From Acidovorax sp. Leaf160 (GTDB taxonomy: Bacteria > Pseudomonadota > Gammaproteobacteria > Burkholderiales > Burkholderiaceae_C): DNA of 64,000 nucleotides. Made by a program: the position numbers and the translations under genes. Below, one piece after another: positions 1-9,212 of the stretch (positions are counted from its first letter, which is position 1; every line of letters begins with the position of its first letter). The notes under the pieces are model-generated. The model saw nothing but the letters and a program-made list of their open reading frames with translations. It did not search any database and was not told the DNA's origin. The stretch is from positions 62,001 through 126,000 of the forward strand of contig NZ_LMOV01000002.1 in NCBI RefSeq assembly GCF_001424265.1, in the 5' to 3' direction.

Positions 1-909
1 CTCACGCCGCTGGGCGATCCGCCGCTCTTCCTCGGGTTTCTCAAGGGGGTCGACTTTTTCTGGACCGTGACGCACATCGGTCCGCAGACGCTCTGGCTGG
101 TCGGCATGCTGCTGGTGGTGTTCCATGCGCTCGACGCCTGGCAACTGCGGCGCGATCCTGCCGCCATGACGGCACCGGCACCGGCACCGGCACCGGCGCC
201 GGCGTCTGCAGGCGCCACGCCGCGACGCGTGCGCATCGGCTTCGACGGGCGGATCAACTTCGTGCTGCTGGCGCTTGCCGTGTCGCTGGTGCTGACGAGC
301 GGCGTGTGGAAGAGCCCGCTCGCCTGGAACGTGGCCGGAACCACCGTCGGTCTGCCCGGCCTGGTGCGTGACGTGGGCCTGGTCGGGGTCACGCTGCTCT
401 CGCTCGCCCTGACGCCGCGCGGCGTGCATGCCGCCAACCAGTTCAGCTGGGCGCCGATGCAGGAGGTGGCCAAGCTCTTCGCCGGCATCTTCGTCACCAT
501 CGTGCCGGTCATCGCCATGCTGCAGGCGGGCGCGGCCGGGCCGTTCGGCGCCGTCCTCGCGGCGGTCACCCGGCCCGATGGCCTGCCCGATACGGCAGCC
601 TACTTCTGGGCGACGGGGCTGCTCAGCTCGTTCCTGGACAACGCACCCACCTATCTGGTGTTCTTCAACACGGCCGGGGCTGACCCGGTGGCGCTGATGA
701 CCGTCATGGCACCCACGCTGGCGGCGATCTCGGCCGGCGCGGTGTTCATGGGCGCCAATACCTACATCGGCAACGCGCCCAACCTCATGGTCAAGGCCAT
801 CGCCGAGGACCGTGGTGTGAAGATGCCGAGCTTCTTCGGCTACATGCTGTGGTCGTTCGGCATCCTCGTGCCGCTCTTCGTCGCCATGACCTTCGTCTGG
901 TTCCGCTGA
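1..909 (+). CDS. CitMHS/NhaD-like sodium:proton antiporter or citrate-type transporter, 3' part
   Basis: The reading frame is open from base 1, so the gene begins upstream of the window; about 302 residues are visible. The protein is a polytopic inner-membrane transporter. The visible start reads LTPLGDPPLFLGF, a loop typical of the putative citrate/ion transporter family (CitMHS_2, often annotated as a sodium:proton antiporter). The C-terminal part has a conserved SSFLDNAPTYLVFFN loop and a GANTYIGNAPNLMVKAI loop between hydrophobic helices. These Asn/Asp-rich re-entrant loops are characteristic of the ion transporter superfamily. An Ala-Pro run (encoded near 165-205) forms a low-complexity cytoplasmic or periplasmic linker. 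The substrate cannot be fixed from sequence. The next gene starts 28 bp downstream on the same strand. Confidence 0.75.
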   Translation, partial: LTPLGDPPLFLGFLKGVDFFWTVTHIGPQTLWLVGMLLVVFHALDAWQLRRDPAAMTAPAPAPAPAPASAGATPRRVRIGFDGRINFVLLALAVSLVLTSGVWKSPLAWNVAGTTVGLPGLVRDVGLVGVTLLSLALTPRGVHAANQFSWAPMQEVAKLFAGIFVTIVPVIAMLQAGAAGPFGAVLAAVTRPDGLPDTAAYFWATGLLSSFLDNAPTYLVFFNTAGADPVALMTVMAPTLAAISAGAVFMGANTYIGNAPNLMVKAIAEDRGVKMPSFFGYMLWSFGILVPLFVAMTFVWFR

Positions 910-937
910 CTACCCACCCCAAGGACTTGTTCATCCC

Positions 938-1924
938 ATGACCCCACCCCGCATCCTCGTCGCCCGCAACATCTTTCCCGAAGTGGTGGAGCGCCTGTCG
1001 CAGCACTTCGATGTCGAGTCCAATCCCGAGGACATCATCTGGACGCCGGCCGAGCTGGCCGAGCGCGTGAAAGACAAGGACGGCGTGCTGACCACCGGCA
1101 GCCAGCGCGTGGACGCCGCGCTGCTGGCCGCGGCGCCACGGCTGCGCATCGTCGCCAACATGGCGGTGGGCTACAACAACTTCGACGTGGATGCGATGAC
1201 CGCCGCCGGCGTGCAGGGCACCAACACGCCCGACGTGCTGACCGAGACCACGGCCGACTTCGGCTTCGCGTTGCTGATGGCCACGGCCCGCCGGGTGACC
1301 GAGAGCGAGCACTATCTGCGCGCCGGGAAATGGAACCGCTGGAGCTACGACATGTTTGCCGGCAGCGACGTGCACGGCAGCACGCTGGGCATCCTGGGCA
1401 TGGGCCGCATCGGCCAGGGCATCGCCCGGCGCGGGGCGCACGGCTTCGGCATGAACGTGATCTATCACAACCGTTCGCGCCTGTCGCCCGAGCTGGAAGC
1501 GGAGTGCAAGGCCCGCTACGTCAGCAAGGAAGAGCTGCTGCGCACCGCCGACCACCTGGTGCTGGTGCTGCCCTACACGCCCGAGTCGCACCATGCCATC
1601 GGCGCCGCCGAGATCGCGCAGATGAAGTCCACCGCCAACCTGATCAACATCGCGCGGGGCGGCATCGTGGACGATGCGGCCCTGGCCCAGGCCTTGAAGG
1701 ACAAGCGCATCGCCGCCGCCGGACTGGACGTGTTCGAGGGCGAGCCCAAGGTGCACCCCGCGCTGCTGGAGGTGCCCAACGTCGTGCTGACGCCGCACAT
1801 CGCCAGCGCCACCGTGCCCACGCGCCTGGCGATGGCCAACCTGGCGGCGGACAACCTCATCGCTTTCTTCGATGGGCGCGGCGCCCTGACGCCCGTGAAC
1901 CGGCCTGCACCGAAGCGGGCTTGA
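938..1924 (+). CDS. ghrB: D-2-hydroxyacid dehydrogenase (glyoxylate/hydroxypyruvate reductase type)
   Basis: A 328-aa cytoplasmic enzyme of the D-isomer-specific 2-hydroxyacid dehydrogenase family. Such enzymes reduce glyoxylate or hydroxypyruvate (or oxidise D-glycerate) with NAD(P)H. A Rossmann motif GILGMGRIGQG lies at about residues 149-159. The catalytic Arg is in INIARGG, the Glu in VFEGEP, and the His in LTPHIASAT, in the order expected for the family, and the length is normal. GhrB-like D-glycerate dehydrogenase is the best match by motif, but the exact substrate is inferred. The symbol is given by family resemblance only. Confidence 0.8.
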   Translation: MTPPRILVARNIFPEVVERLSQHFDVESNPEDIIWTPAELAERVKDKDGVLTTGSQRVDAALLAAAPRLRIVANMAVGYNNFDVDAMTAAGVQGTNTPDVLTETTADFGFALLMATARRVTESEHYLRAGKWNRWSYDMFAGSDVHGSTLGILGMGRIGQGIARRGAHGFGMNVIYHNRSRLSPELEAECKARYVSKEELLRTADHLVLVLPYTPESHHAIGAAEIAQMKSTANLINIARGGIVDDAALAQALKDKRIAAAGLDVFEGEPKVHPALLEVPNVVLTPHIASATVPTRLAMANLAADNLIAFFDGRGALTPVNRPAPKRA

Positions 1925-1945
1925 CGCGGTTTTTTGAGTCAAATC

Positions 1946-2000
1946 ATGCGCCGGCGCTTGATGGTCCAGCGCATGATGCTATGAAAAAAATAGCAGTTTA
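1946..2000. repeat. Interspersed Comamonadaceae-type intergenic repeat (copy A)
   Basis: The gap between the dehydrogenase and rmuC holds a GCGCTTGAT block followed by GATGCTATGAAAAAAATAGCA. Related sequences occur at 17659-17701, 28650-28694, 36295-36339 and 59487-59540. The GCTAT...ATAGC arms can form a short hairpin around an A-rich loop. No coding potential is seen. Confidence 0.6.
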
Positions 2001-2026
2001 ATAACAACGAGAAAGTAAGCGACCGG

Positions 2027-3781
2027 ATGACGATGGTGATGTGGGCAGCCCTGGGGCTGTTGCTGGTGACGACGGCGCTGCTGGTGGTGCTCCTGCTGCG
2101 CCGCCCGCAGGTGGAGGTGGAACTGCCGCCGGAATGGCTGCAACGGCTGCACGCGCTGGAGCGCGCGGTGCAGGCCACCCAGCTGTCGGTGGCCAAGAAC
2201 GACGGCGCGCTGGACGGCATGGGCCAGCAGCTGCGCGGGTTCACGCACACCACGCAGGGCACGCTGGAGGGCCTGCGCGGCGCGGTGGACGAGCGCCTGG
2301 CCCAGGCCGTGGCCGAATCGCGCAACGGCCGCGCCGAGCTGCTGGCCGCCTTCGGCGCCTTCGAGGCGCAACTGGAGCAGCGCCTGGCGCGCGGCCAGGC
2401 CGAGGCCGCCCTGGCGCGCAAGGAGCTGGCCGAGGCGCTCGCGAGCTTCCGCGCCGAGCTGACGCACACCGCCCAGTCCCTGGTGGCCGACAGCGGCAAG
2501 TCGCGCGAAGCCATGGCGGAAGGCGCCAAGCGCTTCGAGGAGCGCATCCAGGAACGCTTCGAGGCGCTGACCCATGCGACGCGCGGCACGCTCGACTCGC
2601 TCAAGAGCGACATCCACGCGCAGCTCGGGGCCGTCTCCACTGCGCTGACACACCAGCTGGAGGCCAACGGCCAGCAGATCCGCAACCAGTTCGCGGTGCT
2701 GCAGGACGCCGTCTCGCAGCAGCTGGCGGGCATGGCGCAAGGCAGCCAGCACAACGCCGAGGCGCTGCGCGGCGCGCTGAACGAGCGGCTGGCCGCCATC
2801 CAGGCCGACAACACCGCCAAGCTCGAGGAGATGCGCCGCACGGTCGATGAGAAGCTGCATGCCACGCTGGAGCAGCGGCTGGGCGAGTCGTTCAAGCTGG
2901 TCAGCGACCGGCTGGAGCAGGTGCACAAGGGGCTGGGCGAGATGCAGACGCTGGCCGGCAGCGTGGGCGATCTGAAGCGCGTGATGACCAACGTGAAGAC
3001 GCGCGGCACCTGGGGCGAGATGCAGCTGGGCGCGATCATCGAGAACGTGCTCACACCCGATCAGTTCGCGCGCAACGTCAAGGCCGTGCCGGGCAGCGAC
3101 GACCTGGTCGAATTCGCCATCCGCCTGCCGGGCCGGGGCGACGAAAAGCCCGTGTGGCTGCCCATCGACTCCAAGTATCCCGTCGAGCAGTACCAGCGCC
3201 TGCTGGACGCGCAGGACGCGGCGGACAAGGCCGCCATCCTCTCGGCCGGCAATGCGTTCGAAACCTCCATCAAGCTCGAAGCGCGCAAGATCTTCAGCAA
3301 GTACGTGTCGCCGCCGCACACCACCGACTTCGCCGTGCTGTATCTGCCCACCGAGGGCCTGTTCGCCGAGGTGATCCGCCGGCCCGGGTTGGTGGAGGCG
3401 GTGCAGAACGACTGCCGCGTGATGATCACTGGCCCGGCCAACCTGGCGGCCATGCTCAGCAGCCTGCAGATGGGTTTCAAGACCCTCGCCATCGAGAAAC
3501 GCTCGTCCGAGGTCTGGGGCGTGCTGGGCTCGGTGAAGACGGAGTTTTCCAAGTTCGGCGAGATCGTCGAATCCGCCAAGAAGTCCATCGACGCGGCGGC
3601 CAAGAAGTTCGACGACGTGGGCGTGCGCACCCGCGCCATCCAGCGCAAGCTGCGCGACGTACAGGAGCTGCCCGCGCCCGCGCCCGCAGCATCGGTAGAG
3701 GGGGGGACTGCGCTGCCCGGCGTGGCCGTGCAGGCCGGCCTGTCGCTCGATGGCGAGGACGACGAAGGCGGAGGCCTTTGA
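2027..3781 (+). CDS. rmuC: DNA recombination protein RmuC
   Basis: A 584-aa RmuC-family protein. Family members limit inversions at short inverted repeats and contain a PD-(D/E)XK nuclease-like core. An N-terminal membrane segment (about residues 5-24, WAALGLLLVTTALLVVLLL) is followed by a long Ala/Glu/Gln-rich coiled coil (about 30-310). The conserved domain then begins with TRGTWGEMQLGAIIENVL, and continues through PIDSKYPVEQY, HTTDFAVLYLPTEGLFAEV and ITGPANLAAMLSSLQMGF. The coiled coil is long but typical of beta-proteobacterial RmuC. The 3' end overlaps the start of the MFS gene by 32 bp, suggesting translational coupling. Confidence 0.9.
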   Translation: MTMVMWAALGLLLVTTALLVVLLLRRPQVEVELPPEWLQRLHALERAVQATQLSVAKNDGALDGMGQQLRGFTHTTQGTLEGLRGAVDERLAQAVAESRNGRAELLAAFGAFEAQLEQRLARGQAEAALARKELAEALASFRAELTHTAQSLVADSGKSREAMAEGAKRFEERIQERFEALTHATRGTLDSLKSDIHAQLGAVSTALTHQLEANGQQIRNQFAVLQDAVSQQLAGMAQGSQHNAEALRGALNERLAAIQADNTAKLEEMRRTVDEKLHATLEQRLGESFKLVSDRLEQVHKGLGEMQTLAGSVGDLKRVMTNVKTRGTWGEMQLGAIIENVLTPDQFARNVKAVPGSDDLVEFAIRLPGRGDEKPVWLPIDSKYPVEQYQRLLDAQDAADKAAILSAGNAFETSIKLEARKIFSKYVSPPHTTDFAVLYLPTEGLFAEVIRRPGLVEAVQNDCRVMITGPANLAAMLSSLQMGFKTLAIEKRSSEVWGVLGSVKTEFSKFGEIVESAKKSIDAAAKKFDDVGVRTRAIQRKLRDVQELPAPAPAASVEGGTALPGVAVQAGLSLDGEDDEGGGL

Positions 3782-4973
3782 CGTGAACTGGGCGCTGGCG
3801 CGGCTGATCCTCGGGCAGATCTGCATCCATGCGTGCATGGCCGGCATGCGCATGGCCACGCCGTTGCTGGCGCTGCGCGAAGGCTACAGCCCGGCGGCGG
3901 TCGGCGTGCTGCTGGCGCTGTTCTCACTCACGCAGGTGTTCCTGGCACTCCCCGCCGGCCGCTATGCCGACCGGCACGGGCTCAAGCGCCCGGTGCGCCA
4001 TGCCGTGGTGTTCGCATCGGCGGGCGCGGGGCTGGCGGTGGCGTTCCCCGTGTTTCCGGTGCTGTGCCTTGCGGCGCTGATGACGGGCGGGGCTTCCGGC
4101 GCGGCCGTCATCGCGCTGCAGCGGCATGTGGGCCGTGCCGCCGAGGGCGCCACGCAGCTGCGGCAGGTGTTCAGCTGGCTGGCCATCGGGCCGGCGGTTT
4201 CCAACTTCCTCGGGCCCTTCACGGCCGGCCTGCTGATCGACCATGCGGGCGCGCTGGTGGGCGAAGGCGCCAGCAGCACGGCCGGCTACCGCGCCGCTTT
4301 CCTGCTGATGGCCGTGCTCCCGCTGGCGACCTGGTTCTGGGTGCGCGCCACGGTGGAGCTGCCCCCGGTCATCGCCGCAGCCGGCGGCCCGCGCGCCCGC
4401 GCGTGGGACTTGCTGGACGACCCGGCTTTCCGCCGCCTGCTGCTGGTGAACTGGCTGCTGTCTTCCTGCTGGGACGTGCACACCTTCGTCGTGCCGCTGC
4501 TGGGCCACGAGCGCGGCCTGTCGGCGTCGGTGATCGGCACCATCCTGGGCGGCTTCGCCATCGCGGCGGCCGTCATCCGCGTGCTGATGCCGTTCGTCGC
4601 ATCGCGGCTGAAGGAGTCGGTGGTGGTGGCCGGCGCCATGGTGGCCTCGGCCGTGCTGTTCGGCATCTACCCGCTGATGCCGACCGCCCTGGCCCTGGGC
4701 ATCTGCTCGGTGCTGCTCGGGCTGGCGCTGGGCTCCGTGCAGCCCATGGTGATGAGCCTGCTGCACCAGATCACCCCGCACCATCGGCACGGCGAAGCCC
4801 TGGGCCTGCGGCTGATGGCCATCAATGGATCGAGCGTGCTGATGCCGGTGCTGTTCGGCTCGGCCGGTGCGCTGATCGGCGTGGCGGGCCTTTTTTGGGT
4901 GGTGGGCGCCGCGGTGGGCGCAGGAGCGCGCCTGGCCTGGCGCATGGACGCCGGGCCGCGCGGGCATGGCTGA
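3750..4973 (+). CDS. MFS transporter
   Basis: A 407-aa major facilitator superfamily inner-membrane permease. About twelve hydrophobic segments are visible. A motif resembling MFS motif A, GRYADRHGLKRP, lies between the second and third helices (about residue 70). The substrate is unknown; similar proteins are annotated simply as MFS transporters. The first ATG is inside the end of rmuC; a downstream ATG near 3829 would delete part of the first helix, so the longer form is preferred. Confidence 0.8.
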   Translation: MARTTKAEAFDVNWALARLILGQICIHACMAGMRMATPLLALREGYSPAAVGVLLALFSLTQVFLALPAGRYADRHGLKRPVRHAVVFASAGAGLAVAFPVFPVLCLAALMTGGASGAAVIALQRHVGRAAEGATQLRQVFSWLAIGPAVSNFLGPFTAGLLIDHAGALVGEGASSTAGYRAAFLLMAVLPLATWFWVRATVELPPVIAAAGGPRARAWDLLDDPAFRRLLLVNWLLSSCWDVHTFVVPLLGHERGLSASVIGTILGGFAIAAAVIRVLMPFVASRLKESVVVAGAMVASAVLFGIYPLMPTALALGICSVLLGLALGSVQPMVMSLLHQITPHHRHGEALGLRLMAINGSSVLMPVLFGSAGALIGVAGLFWVVGAAVGAGARLAWRMDAGPRGHG

Positions 4974-5081
4974 CGTCCGTTCCGCGCGGATGAGGACCGA
5001 GCAGGCTGCGGCTGCGTCGCCCCTGCCTTCTGGCCGGGACACCCCGTGTGCCCCCGGCGGCGCGTCACCGGAGCGCCATCC

Positions 5082-6125
5082 TCACGCCCCGCTGGCCGCG
5101 AGGCGCGTCTTGGCCAGCTGCGTGCCTTCCGCCAGGGCCTTGAGCTTGCGCCACGCCACGTCGCGGCCCATCGGGGCCAGGCCGCAGTTGGTGCAGGGAA
5201 AGAGCCGCTCCTTGGGCACGAACTCCAGAGCGCGGCCGATCGTGTCGGCCACTTCCTCGGGCGTTTCGACCACGTCGCTCGCCACGTCGATCACCCCGAC
5301 CATGACGTCCTTGCCCGCCAGCAGCTTCATCAGCTCAGGCGGCACGTGGGAATGGATGCATTCCAGGCTCACCTGGTCGATGCTGCTCTTGGCCAGGGCA
5401 GGGAACACCGTTTCGTACTGCCGCCATTCCTCGCCCAGGGTGCTCTTCCAGTCGGTATTGGCCTTGATGCCGTAGCCATAGCAGATGTGCACCGCGGTCG
5501 TGCAGGTCAGCCCCTGCGCCGCTCGCTCGAGGGCCTGCACGCCCCAGTCGGCAGCGTCCTTCATGTAGACGTTGAAGGCGGGCTCGTCGAACTGGATGAT
5601 GTCCACGCCATCGGCCTGCAGTGCGAGCGCTTCCTGGTTGAGCAGTTCGGCGAACGCGAAGGCCATCTTGACCCGCCCTTCGGCATCGCCGCCGTAGAAG
5701 CGGTCCGCCACCGTGTCGACGATGGTCATGGGGCCGGGCAGGGTGAACTTCAGCTTCTTCTTCGTATGGGCGCGCGCCAGCTGTGCCTCGAACGCATGCA
5801 CCCGGCCTTTGAGGCGAAGGTTCGACACCACCTGCGGCACCATCGCGTCGTAGCGGTTGTCGCGGATGCCCATCTTCACCTTGTGCTCGAAGTCGATCCC
5901 CTTGACCTGCTCGAGGAAACCGTGCACGAAGTGCTGGCGTGACTGTTCGCCATCGCACACGATGTCCAGTCCGGCATCTTCCTGGGCCTTGATCCAGAGC
6001 AGCGTGGCGTCGGCCTTGGCCTGGCGCAATGCATCGCCTTCGGCCATCCACTGCGGCCACAGCTTGTGGGTTTCTGCCAGCCAGGCGGGTTTCGGCAGAC
6101 TGCCGGCGATGGAGGTTTCAAACAT
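5082..6125 (-). CDS. mesD: Folate-independent methionine synthase core protein MesD (MetE C-terminal-like)
   Basis: A 347-aa protein matching only the C-terminal catalytic half of cobalamin-independent methionine synthase MetE; the N-terminal folate-binding half is absent. Likely zinc ligands are His213 and Cys215 (VHICYG), Glu255 (SLECIHSH) and a Cys of CTNCGL (Cys311 or Cys314). The core also has IQFDEPAFNVY. The gene lies 106 bp downstream of a DUF1852 (MesX) gene. Published work on folate-independent methionine synthases (Price, Deutschbauer and Arkin) describes MesD as needing MesX. By that precedent this pair makes methionine from homocysteine with a methyl donor other than methyl-folate. 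The start MFETSIAGSLPKP matches the family. Confidence 0.85.
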   Translation of the reverse strand: MFETSIAGSLPKPAWLAETHKLWPQWMAEGDALRQAKADATLLWIKAQEDAGLDIVCDGEQSRQHFVHGFLEQVKGIDFEHKVKMGIRDNRYDAMVPQVVSNLRLKGRVHAFEAQLARAHTKKKLKFTLPGPMTIVDTVADRFYGGDAEGRVKMAFAFAELLNQEALALQADGVDIIQFDEPAFNVYMKDAADWGVQALERAAQGLTCTTAVHICYGYGIKANTDWKSTLGEEWRQYETVFPALAKSSIDQVSLECIHSHVPPELMKLLAGKDVMVGVIDVASDVVETPEEVADTIGRALEFVPKERLFPCTNCGLAPMGRDVAWRKLKALAEGTQLAKTRLAASGA

Positions 6126-6231
6126 TGGGAGATTTCCTTTTCAGTCAAAGAGGGGAAAGCCGCGCGCCTGTCGATCGAGCCGCTGCAGGCGCATGGTGAT
6201 GAGGAGCGGCGATGCGGGCCCCCGCGAGAGG

Positions 6232-7215
6232 TCAGCGCGCGCAGCCGGCAACCCATCGCTCCAGCACCTGTCCGTACGGTTCGATGAAATGCTCCTGCGC
6301 GAACCGGCCCTGCTTCACCGCCAGCTGGCTGCGCTCTTCGCGGTCGTAGACGATCTGGGTCAGCGAGTAGTCCTGGTTCTTCAGGCTCGGCCGATAGAGG
6401 GTGCCGGCGGCGGAGTTGGCGTTGTAGATCTCTGGGCGGTAGATCTTCTGGAAGGTTTCCATCGTGCTGATGGTGCCGATCAGTTCCAGATGCGTGTAGT
6501 CGTTCGGCAGGTCGCCGCGGAAGTAGAACGCCAGGGGCGCGACGCTGTCCGGCGGCATGAAGAAGCGAACCTGCATTCCCATCTTGGCGAAGTACTGGTC
6601 GGTCGAGGACGCCTCGTTCTGCTGGTACTCCACTCCCAGCACCGGATGCTGGTTGCCGGTTCGCCGGTAGGCCTTGCTGGTCGCCGCGCTGATGCAGATC
6701 ACGGGCGGCTTGTGGAAGTGCTCGCGGTAGGCGTCGGAGCGGCTGAACTGCTGGAACAGCTGGCCGTGCAGGTCGCCAAAACCTTCTGGAATGCCGAACT
6801 CCGCCCGCCCGGCGTTGTAGCCCGGAAGCACCACGCTGAAGTCGTAATCGCGCAAATACGACGAGAAGTTGTTGCCCGCGATGCCGTCGATGCGCGTGTC
6901 CGTCGTCTTGTCGAGGATGACGGTCTTCAGGATTTCGATGAGCGGAACTGCGGCAGGGCTGTCGCCGCCACCGACGCGCATCTCGACGGAGATGATCTCC
7001 AGTTCGACGGCATACCGGTCTGCCTGAGGATTGTCCCAATGCGCCAGCGCATTGAAGCGGTTGTCGATCATCCGCAGCGTGTTGCGCAGGTTCTGCCGCC
7101 GGCTCGCCCCCCGGGCCAGGTTGGCGAAGTTGGTGGTGATGCGCGTGCTGTCCGATGGTTCGTAGTTCTCATCGAAACGGATGCGCTGCAGATGGAAGGT
7201 GGGTTGTGGATTCAT
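6232..7215 (-). CDS. mesX: DUF1852 protein MesX, partner of MesD
   Basis: A protein of 327 residues from the preferred start MNPQPTFHLQRIRFDENY; an in-frame ATG 20 codons upstream (7275) would give 347. It matches the DUF1852 family in length and in the block RITTNFANLARG near the N-terminus. This family has been linked genetically to MesD-type methionine synthase activity and proposed to be an oxygen-dependent partner that supplies the methyl donor. The gene is upstream of mesD on the same strand and divergent from a MetR-like regulator, so mesX-mesD is probably a methionine-responsive operon. No membrane segment or signal peptide is seen. Confidence 0.82.
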   Translation of the reverse strand: MNPQPTFHLQRIRFDENYEPSDSTRITTNFANLARGASRRQNLRNTLRMIDNRFNALAHWDNPQADRYAVELEIISVEMRVGGGDSPAAVPLIEILKTVILDKTTDTRIDGIAGNNFSSYLRDYDFSVVLPGYNAGRAEFGIPEGFGDLHGQLFQQFSRSDAYREHFHKPPVICISAATSKAYRRTGNQHPVLGVEYQQNEASSTDQYFAKMGMQVRFFMPPDSVAPLAFYFRGDLPNDYTHLELIGTISTMETFQKIYRPEIYNANSAAGTLYRPSLKNQDYSLTQIVYDREERSQLAVKQGRFAQEHFIEPYGQVLERWVAGCAR

Positions 7216-7343
7216 CGCAGTCCGGTGGGCCAATGGGGAAGGGCCGATGCGGTGGGTGGTTGCCAGGCCGCTCATCGGTGATTCGAGGGTGGATGCTAAG
7301 CAGCCGGATCGATGAAGTAAAATGGTTTTATCTCACGTATCCA

Positions 7344-7360
7344 TGAATGAGGCTCATTGA
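7344..7360. promoter_or_regulatory. Candidate MetR-type operator between mesX and metR
   Basis: An inverted repeat AATGAG-G-CTCATT (7346-7358, extended to TGAATGAGGCTCATTGA) ends directly at the metR start codon, in the 145-bp divergent region. LysR-type regulators commonly bind such dyads near their own promoter. The sequence only partly resembles the enterobacterial MetR consensus TGAA-N5-TTCA, so the assignment is an inference from position and symmetry. Confidence 0.45.
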
Positions 7361-8275
7361 ATGCTGGAGCGCATCCACCTCAGCATCGTCCAGCAGGTCG
7401 AAAGACAAGGTTCGTTGACGGCGGCAGCTGGCGTGTTGAACCTCACCCAGTCGGCCCTGAGCCACAGCATGAAGAAGCTGGAGCAGCAACTGGGCACCGC
7501 CATCTGGCTGCGGGAGGGCCGCAGCCTGCGGCTGACCCAGGCGGGTCACTACCTGCTCGCGGTGGCGAACCGCGTCCTGCCCCAGCTCGATCTGGCGGAA
7601 GAGCGGCTGGGACAGTTTGCCCAGGGCGAGCGCGGAGCGCTGCGCATCGGCATGGAATGCCACCCGTGCTACCAGTGGCTGCTGAAGGTGGTGTCGCCCT
7701 ACCTGTCCGCGTGGCCCGACGTGGACGTGGATGTGAAGCAGAAATTCCAGTTCGGCGGCATCGGTGCGCTGTTCGGCTACGAGATCGACCTGCTCGTCAC
7801 GCCGGACCCGCTGTTCAAGCCCGGGCTCAGGTTCGAGCCCGTGTTCGACTACGAACAGGTGCTGGTCGTGGGCAAGTCCCATCCGCTCGCACGGCAGGCC
7901 TACGTCAAGCCGGCGCAGTTGACCGGCGAGGTCCTCATCACCTACCCGGTGAGCCCGGAGCGGCTGGACGTCTACACCCAGTTCCTGACGCCTGCTGGCG
8001 TCAGCCCGCGCCGGCACAAGACCATCGAGACGACCGACATCATGTTGCAGATGGTGGCCAGCGGACGCGGCGTGGCCGCGCTGCCGCGCTGGCTGGTGCT
8101 GGAGTACGCCGAGAAGATGGATGTCGTGCCCGTCCGGCTGGGCCGCCACGGCATTGCCAAGCAGATCCACCTGGGCGCCCGCGAAAGCGACCTCGATACG
8201 GACTATCTGCGCGCCTTCGTGGAGTTTGCGCGAGGGACGGCGCAGTGGGCGCAGGTTGCCGGGCTACCGGGCTGA
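7361..8275 (+). CDS. metR: LysR-family regulator, MetR-like
   Basis: A 304-aa LysR-type transcription factor. The N-terminal winged helix-turn-helix (about residues 3-62) contains LTAAAGVLNLTQSALSHSMKKLEQQLG, and the C-terminal effector domain contains RIGMECHPCYQWLL, a stretch typical of MetR, which senses homocysteine. It is divergent from mesX-mesD, the genes it most plausibly activates. The start codon abuts a dyad, suggesting autoregulation. Confidence 0.8.
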   Translation: MLERIHLSIVQQVERQGSLTAAAGVLNLTQSALSHSMKKLEQQLGTAIWLREGRSLRLTQAGHYLLAVANRVLPQLDLAEERLGQFAQGERGALRIGMECHPCYQWLLKVVSPYLSAWPDVDVDVKQKFQFGGIGALFGYEIDLLVTPDPLFKPGLRFEPVFDYEQVLVVGKSHPLARQAYVKPAQLTGEVLITYPVSPERLDVYTQFLTPAGVSPRRHKTIETTDIMLQMVASGRGVAALPRWLVLEYAEKMDVVPVRLGRHGIAKQIHLGARESDLDTDYLRAFVEFARGTAQWAQVAGLPG

Positions 8276-8326
8276 AAGGCGTTCCTGCCTGTGGAGGGTG
8301 GGGCCACGCCGGAAGGGGGCCGCCCA

Positions 8327-9187
8327 TCAGGTATAGCGGTCCTCAAGGGCATCCCACTCGGGCTTTCCGACCAGCCGCTGCCGTTCCGCGAACGGCGCCA
8401 CCAGGCCGCCTGACTCCAGCACCTGCTTGCTGTTGCGCAGCACGGTCAACGCCTGTTGCATGCCCATCAAGGCGCCTTGCAGCGCGGCATTGGCGTACAG
8501 CACGATGCCGTAGCCGAGTTGGGCCAGCTCATCGGCGTTGAAGATGGGCGTCTTCCCGCCGATCACCATGTTCATCAGCTGGGGCGTGGCAAGGCGTTGG
8601 GGGAGCGAGCGGACCTGTTCCGCCTGGGTCACGGCTTCCACGAAGAGGATGTCGGCGCCGGCTTCGGCAAAGCGCTGGGCGCGCTCCACCGCGGCTTCGA
8701 AGCCGTGCGTGGCCGCCGCATCGGTGCGGGCCATGATCATGAGGTCGCTGTCCCGGCGGGCATCGACGGCTGCCTTGATCTTGCTCACCGCTTCCTCGGT
8801 GGATATGACTTCCTTGCCGGAAAAGTGCCCGCAACGCTTCGGCGCCACCTGGTCTTCCAGTTGGATGCAGTCAGCGCCCGCGCGTTCGAGCGTGCGCACC
8901 GTGTGATAGACGTTGAGCGCATTGCCGAAGCCCGTGTCTGCGTCCACCAGCAGCGGCAGCTCCACCGCGTCGCGGATGCGCGCCGTGTGGTCGGCGATTT
9001 CGGCCAGGCCCATGAAGCCCTGGTCCGGCATGCCGAACCACATGTTGGTGACACCGGCGCCGGTGACGTAAATGGCCTCGAAGCCCAGGTCTTCGATCAC
9101 CTTGGCGGACAGGGCGTTGAAGGCGCCGGGCACGAGCACGCCGCGGCGCGCGTGGGCCAGCGCCTTGAGGGTCTTGCGAGTGGACAT
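8327..9187 (-). CDS. Isocitrate lyase/PEP mutase superfamily enzyme, probable methylisocitrate-type lyase
   Basis: A 286-aa TIM-barrel enzyme of the isocitrate lyase/phosphoenolpyruvate mutase superfamily. The acid pair DADTGFG and the QLEDQVAPKRCGH loop are present; KRCGH carries the Cys expected in carbon-carbon lyases (methylisocitrate, dimethylmalate or oxaloacetate type) rather than in PEP mutases. It is the last gene of the prpC-acnD-prpF operon, so its likely role is cleavage of 2-methylisocitrate to pyruvate and succinate. However, the sequence differs from canonical PrpB (start MSTRKTLKALAHARRGVLVPG), so no symbol is assigned. A 25-bp gap separates it from prpF. Confidence 0.75.
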   Translation of the reverse strand: MSTRKTLKALAHARRGVLVPGAFNALSAKVIEDLGFEAIYVTGAGVTNMWFGMPDQGFMGLAEIADHTARIRDAVELPLLVDADTGFGNALNVYHTVRTLERAGADCIQLEDQVAPKRCGHFSGKEVISTEEAVSKIKAAVDARRDSDLMIMARTDAAATHGFEAAVERAQRFAEAGADILFVEAVTQAEQVRSLPQRLATPQLMNMVIGGKTPIFNADELAQLGYGIVLYANAALQGALMGMQQALTVLRNSKQVLESGGLVAPFAERQRLVGKPEWDALEDRYT

Positions 9188-9212
9188 GGGTCTTTTTTCC
9201 TGGGTTCTCGTT

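Noticed and set aside
7216-7360. SAM or homocysteine riboswitch upstream of mesX
   Set aside because: No conserved SAM-I/SAM-II core is visible; control by the adjacent MetR is simpler.
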